Assembly (NCBI GenBank): GCA_009760855.2 | Contig: WPIO01000272.1 | Location: 1-64,000 of the forward strand | DNA from: Cristatella mucedo | Lineage: Eukaryota; Bryozoa; Phylactolaemata; Cristatellidae | Length of the DNA: 64,000 nucleotides | Reading direction: 5' to 3' | Part shown: positions 35,090-46,724 of the stretch, in pieces | How the letters are laid out: the number at the start of each line of letters is the position of its first letter | How positions within the stretch are numbered: the first letter of the stretch is position 1 | The notes under the pieces: generated by a model | Seen by the model: the letters and a program-made list of their open reading frames with translations, nothing else | Told to the model about the DNA's origin: nothing | The model's database searches: none | Made by a program: the position numbers and the translations under genes

Positions 35090-35413
35090 AAGCTGTAGGG
35101 GCGCCTTTGACTAACCTTTAATTTATATAAGGGCAACGTAAGAAAGCGCCGAATAGCATTATTTGGTCCCCGTGATTCAACCTCTATGTGTTTGTGCATG
35201 CTGACACCGTTGCAAGCACCAAAACCACACTTGCATGCCGACCGTGTGCATGTAACCCCTAACCACAATGTTCTTGTTTTTTTGGAGCACCCTACCACTA
35301 ACCATTCAATCGTGCTTCCTTTGCAGCAATTTTAAAGCTTTTAGAAAGAGATTTAGTTCTCTGAACGTGCTTTTTCAAATGTATACCTATTATTACTCTT
35401 ATTATCATTCTAA
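35090..35413 (+). mobile_element. Family A LINE 3' untranslated region fragment
   Basis: Matches the family A 3' untranslated region from its start (AGAAAGCGCCGAATAGCATT region) through CATGCTGACACCGT, AACCCCTAACCAC and AGAAAGAGATTTAGTTCTCT, to a decayed ATT tail at 35390-35413. Confidence 0.7.
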
Positions 35414-38400
35414 AGCCAATGAAAGGTTGCATGCACCAGAATAGTCCTAGTGCTACAATAAGCAAATAAAATAGTAAAAAGTACTCATTTACAAAAGCAC
35501 TCATTTTGCTTGTTAGGACTGTATAGGCTTGAAAATCATAGCAGCCACTGCAGTTGGAAGCTTCACTGGTTTGGATTGGAAAAAATTGGCGCAAAGCAAT
35601 CTACCACAAACTCTGCTGTAAATCACCCTGACTACGTTTATCTGATGGCTGCTACAGCCCCGGTAGCCAATCCTTTCCACTAGCTTTTAGAATTGTTCAT
35701 AGATGTTAGCTATAGCCTAAAATTAGGCTAACTAATTATTGAGGACAAACTCCACTCGTTTAGTTTGACCGAAACGTGGATGAAAGTGACTAACTGCCAG
35801 ACAATCACATAAGCTATCACTACAGTTTTATATTTCTTCCATAACCCTAGATCTGTAAACAACGGTAGTAGAGTCACTATTGTTACTCATTCCTTCTTCA
35901 ACAAGAAACTGCAGACTCTTCGAAACTGGCTTTTAGCTCCTTACTTTGACTTCATCTGACAACGAGCTGCCAGTGGTAGCAGTGGTGCACCACCATCCAG
36001 ACAATAAATTCTTGTGTATCGCAGATTTCTCTGATCTCATTTCTATACCGTGTGTGACCTCTCAATCATTTTTATCCTAGATCTTTCCTCATTAAAGTTT
36101 ATTCACTTGGGAACTTAGCTGATACTTGCCATGCCACTTTCCCGACCTATCTGAAATAAATTATCTTGATGAACATGTGCACGATCCCATTCATCACAAA
36201 GGTCGCCCCACAATCAAATGTTATCTCAAGCATTCGGTCAGCCCCTATTGTTAGCTAATTCTGCTAGTCTGAATACATGTTAGACTTATCCAGCATACAA
36301 TGTAAGCCCTGCTTTGCATCCAAACTCGTTTCTGAATCGCAAACACTGGGCCCATGACACCCAATGTTGTTAATGCATATGTATCTTCTTTGCTCTTACT
36401 TCTCGATTTCCCATCTGTCCAGTCATTATTGGTAAAATTATAAAATACGAACTAGCTTACATGATTACATATTTCAAAATTTTACTAAGATTAATGCACC
36501 TTTCCAAGAAAGCCTATGGTTTATTCCACAAAAATTAAACTAGCCAGGAATACTAAGCACAAGCTTGAGAAAGCGTGCAAAAGATCAGGACTGCCTGTCA
36601 GCTGTCCGGTATTGCAGTACTACTGCAATGCTAGTATAATACAAAGTATATATCATGCTCGGAGAACTGTATAAATTTCTAGCAACTTGGTGCACATGCA
36701 GGAGTATAGTCAAATCATACACCATGTTATCAGGTATCACATGGCTGGAAGTAAAGATAAAAACATGTTCACGTGATTAGTGGTACCATGCAAGATACCA
36801 ATAGAAAGCATAAGCTTGGGAAATCAATGAAATGATTAGGACTGACTGTCCATCCTCAGGCATGCGACGGCTTCTGTAGATCATGCTCATACATCTTAAA
36901 AAAGGCTAAGTAAATTTTCAATATAAATACTCGAATTACAGATGCTCAATTACAAAGTTTGTGTGTCTACCATTAAAGATCTCCATAACCACTCCTGAGG
37001 CTAAATCCATAACATATCCTTGTAGCAATCTCGCTGATCAATTCTGTAGATTTAAACTAACAGCAAATGAGAGCAGCTAGTAGATCTTCAGGAACTGAAG
37101 TCGCCACCACAGTCTTTCAAATAAGCCGTCGCTCGACCGATACGTATAAGGCCGGAATTGAAATAAGATGTCTTACAAAAATTTCACCCATTTAAATAAA
37201 GCTTCTTTTTTAAGGATTCTCCAAATAATTGTCGCTAAGCAACTGTTACCACACATTGAAAATAATGAATTTTCAGAAAAGTGTCAGTCAAAATTCAATT
37301 GATACAACTCCACTGAAACTGCTATTTTCCGTGTGACCGACCACATCCTATGCAGCCATGAAGACAAAAATTTCACAGTTGTGGCCCTGCTTGGTCTACC
37401 AGCAGTGGTCCATGCTATTGGTTTTGGTATTCAAGCTAAGTTAGTGGTAACAGTGATCGGTCTGGCAAATGAGGTAAAACCGTGATCACAATCAAAGTCG
37501 TTCAATCTGATTGGTTCTGTAGATCCTACCCATATGTTAAGAAGTGAAGTATCTTTTAATTATAATTTTTAGAGCAGTGCTTGAGTTATTCACTGAAAAT
37601 AACAATGTGCAAGGAAAACATGGCAACCAAAGATTCTCATGGGAATTCATACTTCAGAATCAGGACTTACTGCCTTCTTAAATTCTACAACTCATATAAA
37701 ACCAGCCACTGTACACAAGATGAATGTTTAATTTGAAATAGGGTCATGCGATGAAATGATAAAACTCATACCCTTTTATTTATCTGAAAAGCCATTGGCT
37801 CCCTTGCCAATTACAGTTATCATTAGTTGGCATGAGCAGTTTTACTGCATTTTTAGCATCAATATTAATAGACAATTATCTTCCAAACGTCGCTCAAGTA
37901 TAAGGTATCACAGGGCTCTGAGCTTTCTCCCGTTCTTTTTACAGTTTATACTCTTCCTCTTGCCAATGTGATAGCAAGGTACACCCTAGGCTTCTGCTTT
38001 TCTATGCAGATGACACTCAGTTATACCTTTGTTTCGATCCCTCCCAGCAAAGCATCAAGCAGAACACTCTCAACTCATTTGTTGCATGTATTGATGAAAT
38101 CCGCACATCGATGGCAGTGAACTCTATCAAATTGAATGATGATGAAATCAACGTACTGTTCAGGGTCAAACCAATGCAGTTCACAAATAGGAAAACCTAA
38201 CCCTCAAAATTGGCTCTGCCCGAATATCTCTGGTTGAATCTGCACAAAAGATGGGTTTGCTATTCCAAAATGAACTGTCATTAGACGACATCAGCTCTAC
38301 AATCAAGTATTCTTACTTCCAGCCTAAATGCCTTGCTCAATTCGGGCTTGGTTAGACAGGGATATCTAATCTACACTGTTTCATGCATCTGTGACATCCC

Positions 38401-38707
38401 GTCTCGACTTTTGCAAGGCACTTTTGCAGGTATACCGGCCTGACCAATCAGGTGCTTACATTTGGTGCAAAACTCATGTAATTATGCTTGCATGTCGAGG
38501 GCGTCAGCAGCTACACCAAGCTAACCTCTTTCTTTCCAAACTGCACTGGCTCTCAGTCAAGCGAGGCATTACAATCATTATTTTTGCTGTCAATTTTACG
38601 TCCATTAATTCTGTCCCTAGAGCCTACCAATTAAATATATTACTTTAAATCGCTAAGCATTGTATCACCTGCTTTTAATATCTAACTGTTTAGCTACATC
38701 TCTTGCA

Positions 38708-41700
38708 TAATAGGAATAATAATACACTCGATAAAGTGCCCGGAGAGAACTAAATCAGATTATAGGCGCTTTACATGTGCCTCAAAGTAATATGCCATGG
38801 AATGGTGAGTGGTATCTTGCTTGATGAACAACATAAATAACGTTGTTAGGGGTGACATGCACAGGGTCTCCATACAAGTGTGGTTACTGCAGTATGCACA
38901 GTGTCAGCTTGCTTGAGCACGTAAAGGAAAAATCAAAGGGACCCACTAAATGCTGTCCTAAATAGGTGTGCTTTAAAGTTCTTTTGAAATGTAGTCAAGT
39001 CAGGGGATGTTGTGACACAGGTCAGAGGTGTGTTTGAGGCTTTGGGAGCGTAGGAGCTAAATGCCCTGTATCTAAAGCATTTTTAAGGTTTGTATCAGGT
39101 ATTGGCAAATTGTTAGATTCCGAAAAGCGGGTGGTACGATGCTTGGCACAGTGAGGGAGTAGATCTGAGAGATAGTCTGGAGCAAAAGAATGACATAACC
39201 TAAAGTGAGCGGCAAAACCTTGAAATCGCCCGTTGCTTGTTTCATTGCCAGTGCAGGTTGGCCAGAAGCAGTGTGATATGGCAACTGCCAAGCTCACGAT
39301 ACAAAAGTTTAACTGCAGAGTCTTGCACCCGCTTTAAGCACCTAATTGCACATGCCAGTAGGCCGGCAAGCAGTACGTTTCAGAATTTAAGACGAGATGT
39401 CACAAACGCCTGGACCAAATTTGACCTGGTATCCTTATCTAAAAAAAGCTCGCATTTTAGCATTGTTATGTAGCTTAAAGTAGGCTGACTTGACAGTGGA
39501 GCTGATGTTATCGTTAAACGGGAGGTCACTTTGGAACAAGAAACCCAGATTTTGAGTTGATTCAATGGAAGATTGTGTTGGCAGATCCAAGTTTGAGAGC
39601 CAGCTTATCAAATTTCGGAATCACCCTGGGTTTGCCCACAACTAGTAAGTTAGTTTTATTATCGTTTAGTTTGAAAAAAATTGCTGCCATCCACGTGCTG
39701 ATGTCATCAATACATGCAGCAAGTGAGTTGAGAGACCTCGAGGTGCTTGAAGGCTGGGTGGGATCAAAGCAAATATACAACTTAATGTCATCCGCGTTGA
39801 AGTGAAAGCCTAGATTGTGCTTGGCAATCACATCAGCAAGAGGGTGAGTATAAACCGTGAAAAGAACCGGACCTAGCACGGAGCCCTGAGGTACTCCATA
39901 TTTGAGAGGTACTTCAGATGATCTTTGTCCATTGCCGTCAATACTCTGGAGTCTCCCACTGAGATAGGACCTGAACCACTACAGAGCAGTGCCAGTGATG
40001 CCCAGGCGAGATGAGAGGTGCTCTAGAAGAAATTTGTGATTGATGGTAGCAAAAGCTGCCAAAAGATCGAGCAAAACAAGCAGAGACACTCTACCCATGT
40101 CTGCATTCTTAAGTCGGTCGTTGTACATCCTAAGCAATGCTGATTCTGTGAAGTGATCACTGTGAAGCCAGACTGGAACTTACTAAAAAGGTTTAAAGTT
40201 TCAGTATACAAGTTCACCTGGTCCACCACGAAACGTTCCAGTGTCTGTGACAGGAATTAGAGAAGGAAGACTGGGCAGTAGTTTCTCAAGTTCTCTTGAT
40301 CCAGGGTCGCTTTCTTAAGAAATGGCCTGACTACAGCTTCTTTGAAAAAGGGTGGGACATGAAATGAGGCTGATGACTCATTAATGATGTTAGTTATGCA
40401 TGGCAGCAGCAGATCAATCCAGCTTAGGAGCAGGGCAGTGGGAATAGGGTCCAAAGGACTTGTTGTTCTAATTGATTGGGGTATCAACTTCAGGACGAGA
40501 TCAGTAGTGACCAGCTTAAATGTAGATATTGTGGTTCAACCATTAATCGGGGAACAGCATTATAGGGGATCTTGTCATCGCAAGGATGGGCTCCTTGATC
40601 TTGTCTATATTCTGCACAAAGAATCGAGAGAAGCACTCGGCTAGATCATCACAAGGATCATCAGGTACGGTGCTAATCTGGGAGAGGTTGAGGAGATGCT
40701 TGATCGTCAAAATCAGGATTTTTAGATTATGCATCTGTGATTCTGCAATTGTTGTATAGAAGCTAAACTTGGCCTTTACTAGGATCGATTGGTTTGACCT
40801 ACAGTGTCTTCATATGCATGTTGTTTGACACTTAACTGTCGATGGAGAGTCAGTCCAGATCTTGTGTACGTCTTTTCAAGCTTGGGATTAGTAGGCTTAG
40901 TTAGTTTAATGTCGTGAGTAAACCATTTTCTATAAGGACAAGTGCTCACAGTGTGCTTAGTCGGAGGTAAAAATTCGTCAAGCGTGTCAGCCACTGTCGT
41001 TTTGTAGGTATCTAAAGATGATGACAGTTCGGAGGGGAGTCTGGGCGGCAGAGGTGAAGTAGATATTATAATAATGCTAATAATAATGCACTTGATAAAG
41101 TGCCCTCAGAGAACTTAATCTCTTTATAGGCACTTTACATTTGCTGCAAAGGGAAATGCAATGGAATGGCAAGTAAAATCATGCTTAAAAAACAAAAAGA
41201 ATGAATAACATGGTTACTGGTGACATGCACAGGGTCAGCATGCAGATGTGGTTAGTGGCAGCATGCACAGTGGCAGCATGCACAGTGTCAGCACACATAA
41301 GCACGTGAAGGACGAATCACAGGGACCCACTAAATGCTCTCCTAAATTGGTGTGTTTTTAAGTTCATTTTAAATGTGGTCAGGTCACGAGATGTTCTGAC
41401 GCAGGTCAGGAGGGAGTTTCAGGTTTTGGGTGCATTATCACACGGACAGCATCGACGTCAAGTGTGTTGAGGTTTTGCGATTCACAGGTGATTTCAGAGC
41501 AGGAGGAGGCTGGCACACAGTGCCGACTTAATGAGATTTGCATGTGGTCAGATAAACAGGATTTGGTAATCATTGGTGATGAAAACGAGCAGTTGCATGA
41601 AAACTTTATCGAGTGTGTTACCCTGTATATGAGCAGGGCCATGCTCATTAGCCACAATTGAGTCAATAAGTCGGTTAATGCACACAATTTAGTGCCGAAG

Positions 41701-42413
41701 GCATCAGATAAGTTACCAAAGTGCATGCCTGAATCACCGATAACGAGGAAGGATTGATTTCTCTCACAAAAATCAAAATAAGATCGGAAAATCTGAAATA
41801 AATGAGGATTTGGTACCTGGAGAGCTATAGAATACTCCCACCATCAGCTGCTTGTTTTTGGTTGAAGCGAAGACAATAAATTCAAAAGACTGCTTTCAGG
41901 GTACTGCAACTGAATAGAAATTGAATTTGGAGCACATGATAGCTGCAACTGTACCTCTAGTTTTGATTGATCTAGGGGTATGACAGAATGAGAAACCAGT
42001 CGCGGGTAGAGTCTTTAAATTGCATGACAGTTTAACGATCTTTGCCAAGTTCCCGTTAGGGCGAGCAGGCCTAGACCTTTTCCAGAAATAAGATTGCTTA
42101 TTACCAGAGCTTTATTGCACATTTAGCAAGGAAACCAATCGAAGGTGCTAAGTCGGGCCGATGGAGGTAAATAGGCTTGATGACCACTAAATTAGATGGA
42201 TTCACAGTGATGCATGTAGGGAGAATGCTGAGCGGTTCGGGACAATTCTCGGAATACCAAATGAGCAGCTACTCTGCTTGCAGTTTCCGCCAAACGAGCG
42301 GCATACAAGCTGGCGGCTCTGGCCACCATTTGGGTTACAGCTTGGTTTTCTTAGGTTAATGTGTAGTTCACAAATCTTAGCAACAGCATTAATATCTAGG
42401 TATGCGTTGGATT
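38708..42413 (-). mobile_element. Family A LINE, near full length (middle element of the nest)
   Basis: Minus strand, ATT-type tail at 38708-38722. RT frames: 39562-39879 (VIAKHNLGFHFNADDIKLYI, with Asn where the YADD Tyr should be), 40023-40229, 40257-40487 (TSPLDPIPTALLL ... VVRPFLKKATLDQENLRNYC). Linker: 40779-40994 (TVSTCPYRKWFTHDIKL). Endonuclease: 41440-42180, including SSPMITKSCLSDHMQI. It is interrupted by a short family A fragment (41070-41435). Subtracting that gives about 3.3 kb, similar to family B. Several shifts and stops make it inactive. Confidence 0.75.
41070..41435 (-). mobile_element. Short family A LINE fragment (inner element of the nest)
   Basis: Minus-strand tail, 3' untranslated region and the last codons only (ATAATGCACTTGATAAAGTG on the left; ends near GGGAGTTTCAGG). 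It sits between endonuclease and linker codons of the middle element. The host reading VDAVRVI upstream runs naturally into STSPLPPRLPSELSSSLDTY downstream when the fragment is left out. ATAAT occurs on both sides and may be the target-site duplication. Confidence 0.8.
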
Positions 42414-42779
42414 CATCAAATAACTTAGAGACCGTGCCTATAACTAATTGTCTCCAAAAGACTGAAACTTATTTCGTACTGCAGTCTCGACACCCCTGAC
42501 TCAACCATTCACAAATAAGTTAGAAGTGCAGCTTTTTATCACAGCATTAAGTAGGTCCGTGTGCTTCGGCCTTCGTGTGCTAATATCTGCTGACACTATG
42601 TGCTGCCACTAACCAAACTTGTATGCTGATCCTGTGCAACTTAGCTCTAACAGGGCTATGTGTGTGGTCATTCAACACAATGCCACGATAATTTTGACCA
42701 TGCTTTTTTGCAGCAGATGTGAAGTGCCTTTAAAGAGATTAATTGCTGCGAGGGTGCTATTAGCAAGCGTTATTATTAG

Positions 42780-43262
42780 TTTTCAAAGCCATACTATATA
42801 CAAACTTGCTACTTGAAAGAAGTTGCTAAAGAAAAATAAATTGTAAGAGGTTTTCTTGGGAGTACTGTAGTTAGCAGACTTTATTCTATGCAAAAGCAAG
42901 AACGTGAGATGCTTAGAGTAGTCAGAAAGCGGTAAAAAAGTGAGTTGCATAGAAACAGCACCCAAGGGCAGCCGGAAAAGATGTTCCCCTGTCGGGAGAA
43001 GACGATTAGGCGTCGTTGAAGTACAGTTGAGAGATAAGTTCCTTGGTTGAGGATCTGCAGAGCAGAACCTTAGGGCATCAAACTATTTTAGCCACCAAAA
43101 TGGAGCTCCTCATCTATTGTAAATGGAGGACATAAGGTCAGATAGAGACTGAAACTGGTGCAGCAGTATATTTAGGTGCGTAGGAGCCACGTCTTGGTTT
43201 ACCTTACTAGCCAGAGAAAGAATTTGCCAACATTCCTGATAACATGGTAGCCATTACAACTA
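42780..43262 (-). mobile_element. Old family B LINE fragment
   Basis: Minus-strand and heavily diverged, but alignable by eye: GTAGTTAGCAGACTT (for GTAGCCAACAGACTT), GCATAGAAACAGCACCC, GACTGAAACTGGTGCAGCAG, TAGGTGCGTAGGAGCCACG and the codons after. It directly follows a family A tail. Confidence 0.65.
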
Positions 43263-43559
43263 CTTAATCAATGTAGACATTGAACTGCTATGGCTTATTA
43301 TGGCGATTAAGATTCTGAATGAGTAATCAGAATTCATGCACGGTTATGCGATTATATTTCTTGCCAAGAGATTAAAAATTGAAGCTAAACTTTGCGACTT
43401 GAGCTAGTAGGAACTATGATTGAGTATGTCAACAAATTAAACTTATTTCGTAATGCATCTCCCTCTCTAAAACCATAGAGCCACGAAGATTAAGTGGTTG
43501 TTGTGGTCTTAAGACGCTGCCATAAGTTTACTTGTAGTTCAGTTCAGAATTTATTGAGG
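43263..43559. other. AT-rich DNA, nothing recognised
   Basis: Short spacer before the Ty3/gypsy-like fossil. Confidence 0.4.
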
Positions 43560-45735
43560 GTTATGGTTGTATGAGGTCAAGTTGCATTTTCTGGTGAATT
43601 AAGACCGGAAGAGAATGGGGCAGAAAGAGTACTGGTAGGTTAAGACAGGCTGTGAGCCGTCGCATTGCGAAACCTACATACTCAGTTGATCTCGGATCAA
43701 GAGGTTTTTTGTACTGTTGCTTGCTTCCTATTGGGGCATCAAATGACAAGCTATTTCGGCCAAATGGAGTCAATCACAGAACTTGCTAAGACACAATCTA
43801 TGAAGGCAAAACGGAGTTCGTCGAGTGGCTACACCGGATTGATACTGTGGCCAAGATGCATAAAGTTAAAGGTGAAGATCTCGAAGGACTCAAGCCCAAG
43901 TTTATAACTTGTGGAGCCTTTGAGGTCTATAAACGGATGACGGACTAAGATACCAGTGACTAACGAAGGAGAAACGTACACTCAGTGTCGCGCTTTCACC
44001 CGGTTGATTATGTACGAATGATGAGGTTTCGAGCAAATGATTTCGCCATGGTCTACTGATCCAACCATGAATACTTTGCCTCCATTGTCTTGGCTACCCA
44101 GTCACAAGCAGAGGTACCTGCGCATCCCTTGAGTCTTTGCTAAAATGTGGTTTTGTGTCCGTGCTACCTGATTTAAAACTGCGGCTGCGAGTAGAGCGCT
44201 TGCTTACCAAAGCTGAGTTGCCTGTTTTGGTTGATATCTCAAGGAATTTTTTTCATCAAGTGAGAAAGGTTCTCACAGATCATTTTGTGTATCGATGCAC
44301 CTAGACCCGAGGCGACACAGACAAGTGTAGGCATGATACGCAAAGGTGGTACATCGACCAACCTTTTCAATATGGGCCGCTCAGGTGACTTTGCGATCTC
44401 TGTGGCGATTCGAATAACCTAGCCGAGGTGTGCGGTAACAAGGTCGCCAATCGAACGACTAAGAGGCACAGTCAACACCTACACCTGTGTGTTCCCCTTG
44501 AATTATGAGATGCTACCCTCCGTTGAGGTTATTTTGAATGGTAAGAGCATTAGCTCACTCTTTGACACTGTCGGCCTCGGCACGGAGCTTTCTGGCACCC
44601 TTTCGTGAATAGCAAACCGCGAGGGGAGGTATCTTGATGATGAAAAGTAACCACTCTCTAAATCCTTACTTGTATATTCAGCATAACTATTGAAGGAGTA
44701 TCGCCGTAGGCTAATTGTTTGGTAATCAATATAATTGATTGCATGTACATCGTCCTTGGGATGGATGTCTTAACAGCACTAGGTGGCGCAGCATTTGACA
44801 CGGCGACGGTCGAGTTGTCTTCGGTAATAAGGCGTCCTCTGCCGAAGTCACCCGTGGTGAAAGAACAGGCAAGAAGTGCCTACGCTTCCTCTGGGCCACC
44901 TATTTCTCCCTCGCTCCTGACGTGGAGATTCAAGCTAGCTCATAGTCTCTGACAAAAACTTTACAGCCGCATTTCAAGATGGTGCAGCTTGCTGATTCTC
45001 CGATCTGGGAAGTCCAAAGCAGCAAAGTGAAAGTGCGGACTCTTCTCGACTATTGGAGCTAAGCAAAATCCTATCGATCTCCACGGCTGATGGAGACATG
45101 GGCAGTAAACGGGATGTGGTGGTGGGAAGTGGTAACGAATGGAACACAACACAAGCATTGTGGACCTGTGTAAGGTCTTTTTCCAGATTCGCCTTGACAA
45201 GTTATTGTGGAAGTATCAGGTGGTTAATTTTTATGGCCGTCGGTACTGCCTGACTAGCCTGGCTTTCAGCCTTAACGTTGCACCGAAGATGATGACTGCA
45301 GTTCTAAACAAAGTGCTGATTATGGACGAACGAGTCATATTCGCCACTGACTCATATGCAGACGTTTTTTTAAATGACCCTGGAGTTGAGCTGCTCCAGG
45401 AATGCGGAATTGAAGCTCAACCACCCAGGGAAGTTAGAGGGTGGTCGAGTCCTTGGCTTCCGTGTTGACAGTAAAGGCAGCCAGCTCGAATGCACCGAGA
45501 GCATGCGATAAGCTCAACACAGCCAGTGATGCTGATTCAAGACCTATTTCCTTGATGTCGCAGCTCGTTGATCCTTTCCCAGAAGCCGGCTGGCTGCGAC
45601 CCAGTGGATTCACCACAAGATTATATTCAGAGATCGGGACTGGGTCAGCAAGGTGGGCAACAAGGTTCTTGAAATAGCTTACGAAATCCATGGCTCAAAC
45701 TTCCTTTACCGGCTGTGATCAAGGTGAATGTATTT
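43560..45735 (+). mobile_element. Ty3/gypsy-like LTR-retrotransposon fossil (internal region)
   Basis: A plus-strand fossil with parts in the usual order: a gag-like stretch (about 43.66-44.0 kb), a retropepsin-like stretch (about 44.5-44.85 kb), and a reverse-transcriptase-like stretch of the kind found in Ty3/gypsy polyproteins (about 45.13-45.5 kb). It is badly broken, with many interruptions, and old. RNase H, integrase and flanking LTRs were not recognised, so only part remains. The family call is by motif recall. Confidence 0.55.
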
Positions 45736-45822
45736 GATGAACGAATTTTTGGGCTCGAGACCCGTGTCAAACACAAAGAGCCTGAATTAGCGATTAAGTT
45801 CTCACGGAGCTCTATACAAATC

Positions 45823-45824
<2 letters not shown>
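45736..45824 (+). mobile_element. SINE S2 3' half
   Basis: GGGCTCGAGACCCGTG (B-box region), then GAGCCTGAATTAGCGATTAA and GTTCTCACGGAGCTCTATAC: the S2 body and tail. The tail passes straight into a TA microsatellite. Confidence 0.55.
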
Positions 45825-45878
<54 letters not shown>

Positions 45879-45895
45879 AGTGCATGTGTGTGTGT

Positions 45896-45932
<37 letters not shown>
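45825..45932. repeat. (TA)n then (TG)n microsatellite
   Basis: TA repeats from about 45825 to 45878 with one interruption, then TG repeats from about 45885 to 45932. Confidence 0.95.
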
Positions 45933-45933
<1 letters not shown>

Positions 45934-46724
45934 AACTATATACTAAGCTAAATAGAACCAAGTTCCGGAATATAACTAAAAACTTCCATGATTTTTCAGG
46001 AAAACACTAGTTATCCGATAAAGGTATCGCTTCCAACCAAGGTTTAGAAATCTAAAAGCACTATATAAACAGAAGAATGACCACATCGATCAGATTATTG
46101 CAAAGCGCTATTACGAGATCAATTGTGGTACGGATGTGTTCACATCGAAGTATATCATTTTACACTATACCTTTTAGTTCGAAATTTATAATTTGAAGCC
46201 CAGTACTCTGATTAATGTGAATGGTTTAAACGGATCTTGAATTGTCGAGTTACTTTTTTACTTATTTAAAACCTCTTTAGTTTTTTAATAAGCATTTGCT
46301 TTGGCTTTTGATGAATCCGAGTTAGTGCTATGCAACTGATGCAGTTTTGTTTTATTTCATCAGGGTTATTACTGATTGGTGCAAGATCAGTGGCCATTTA
46401 AAAGTCTGTCTTACATTTACTAGCATTGACGACTCGCTAGTCTATATTTTTCTGGTATATATAATGATTCCAATGGGTTCAGGGAATAGGTAATGTGGCC
46501 GTTATACGTTTACTATTAGAACTAGATAAGGATTTTTCTCGTACCCTCTACTCATCAGGATCTCTTCGGATTGGTACCCTTTTCGAGTGGCTATAAGAAT
46601 GGAGCACAGACCAGCACTTCTGTTTTTTTATTTCCGATACCGTAACAACGTTTTTTAGTAGCAAATGGTATATCTGGGTCGTTGACGTGCCACTACTGAA
46701 TTGAAATATGTTTGCATACAATTA
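45933..46724. other. AT-rich DNA, nothing recognised
   Basis: No long frame and no recognised repeat. Confidence 0.45.

Larger units (their letters stand above)
35600..42779 (+). mobile_element. Old family A LINE (outer element of a three-level nest)
   Basis: Plus-strand, near full length and heavily decayed. Endonuclease remnants lie near 35690-36100 (ETWMK region). RT remnants lie near 37260-38700: a TTATTCCACAA-type block, the equivalent of LGPVLFTVYTLPLANVIA near 37915-37975, TTCTATGCAGATGACACTCA encoding FYADDTQ near 37998, and TSRLDFCKALL at 38394. At about 38707 it is cut by a minus-strand family A element and resumes at about 42414 with the matching downstream sequence (AGAGACCGTGC at 42427), the 3' untranslated region and an ATT tail (42772-42779). 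In the 14.4 kb copy the sequences on either side of this break are contiguous. Confidence 0.75.
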
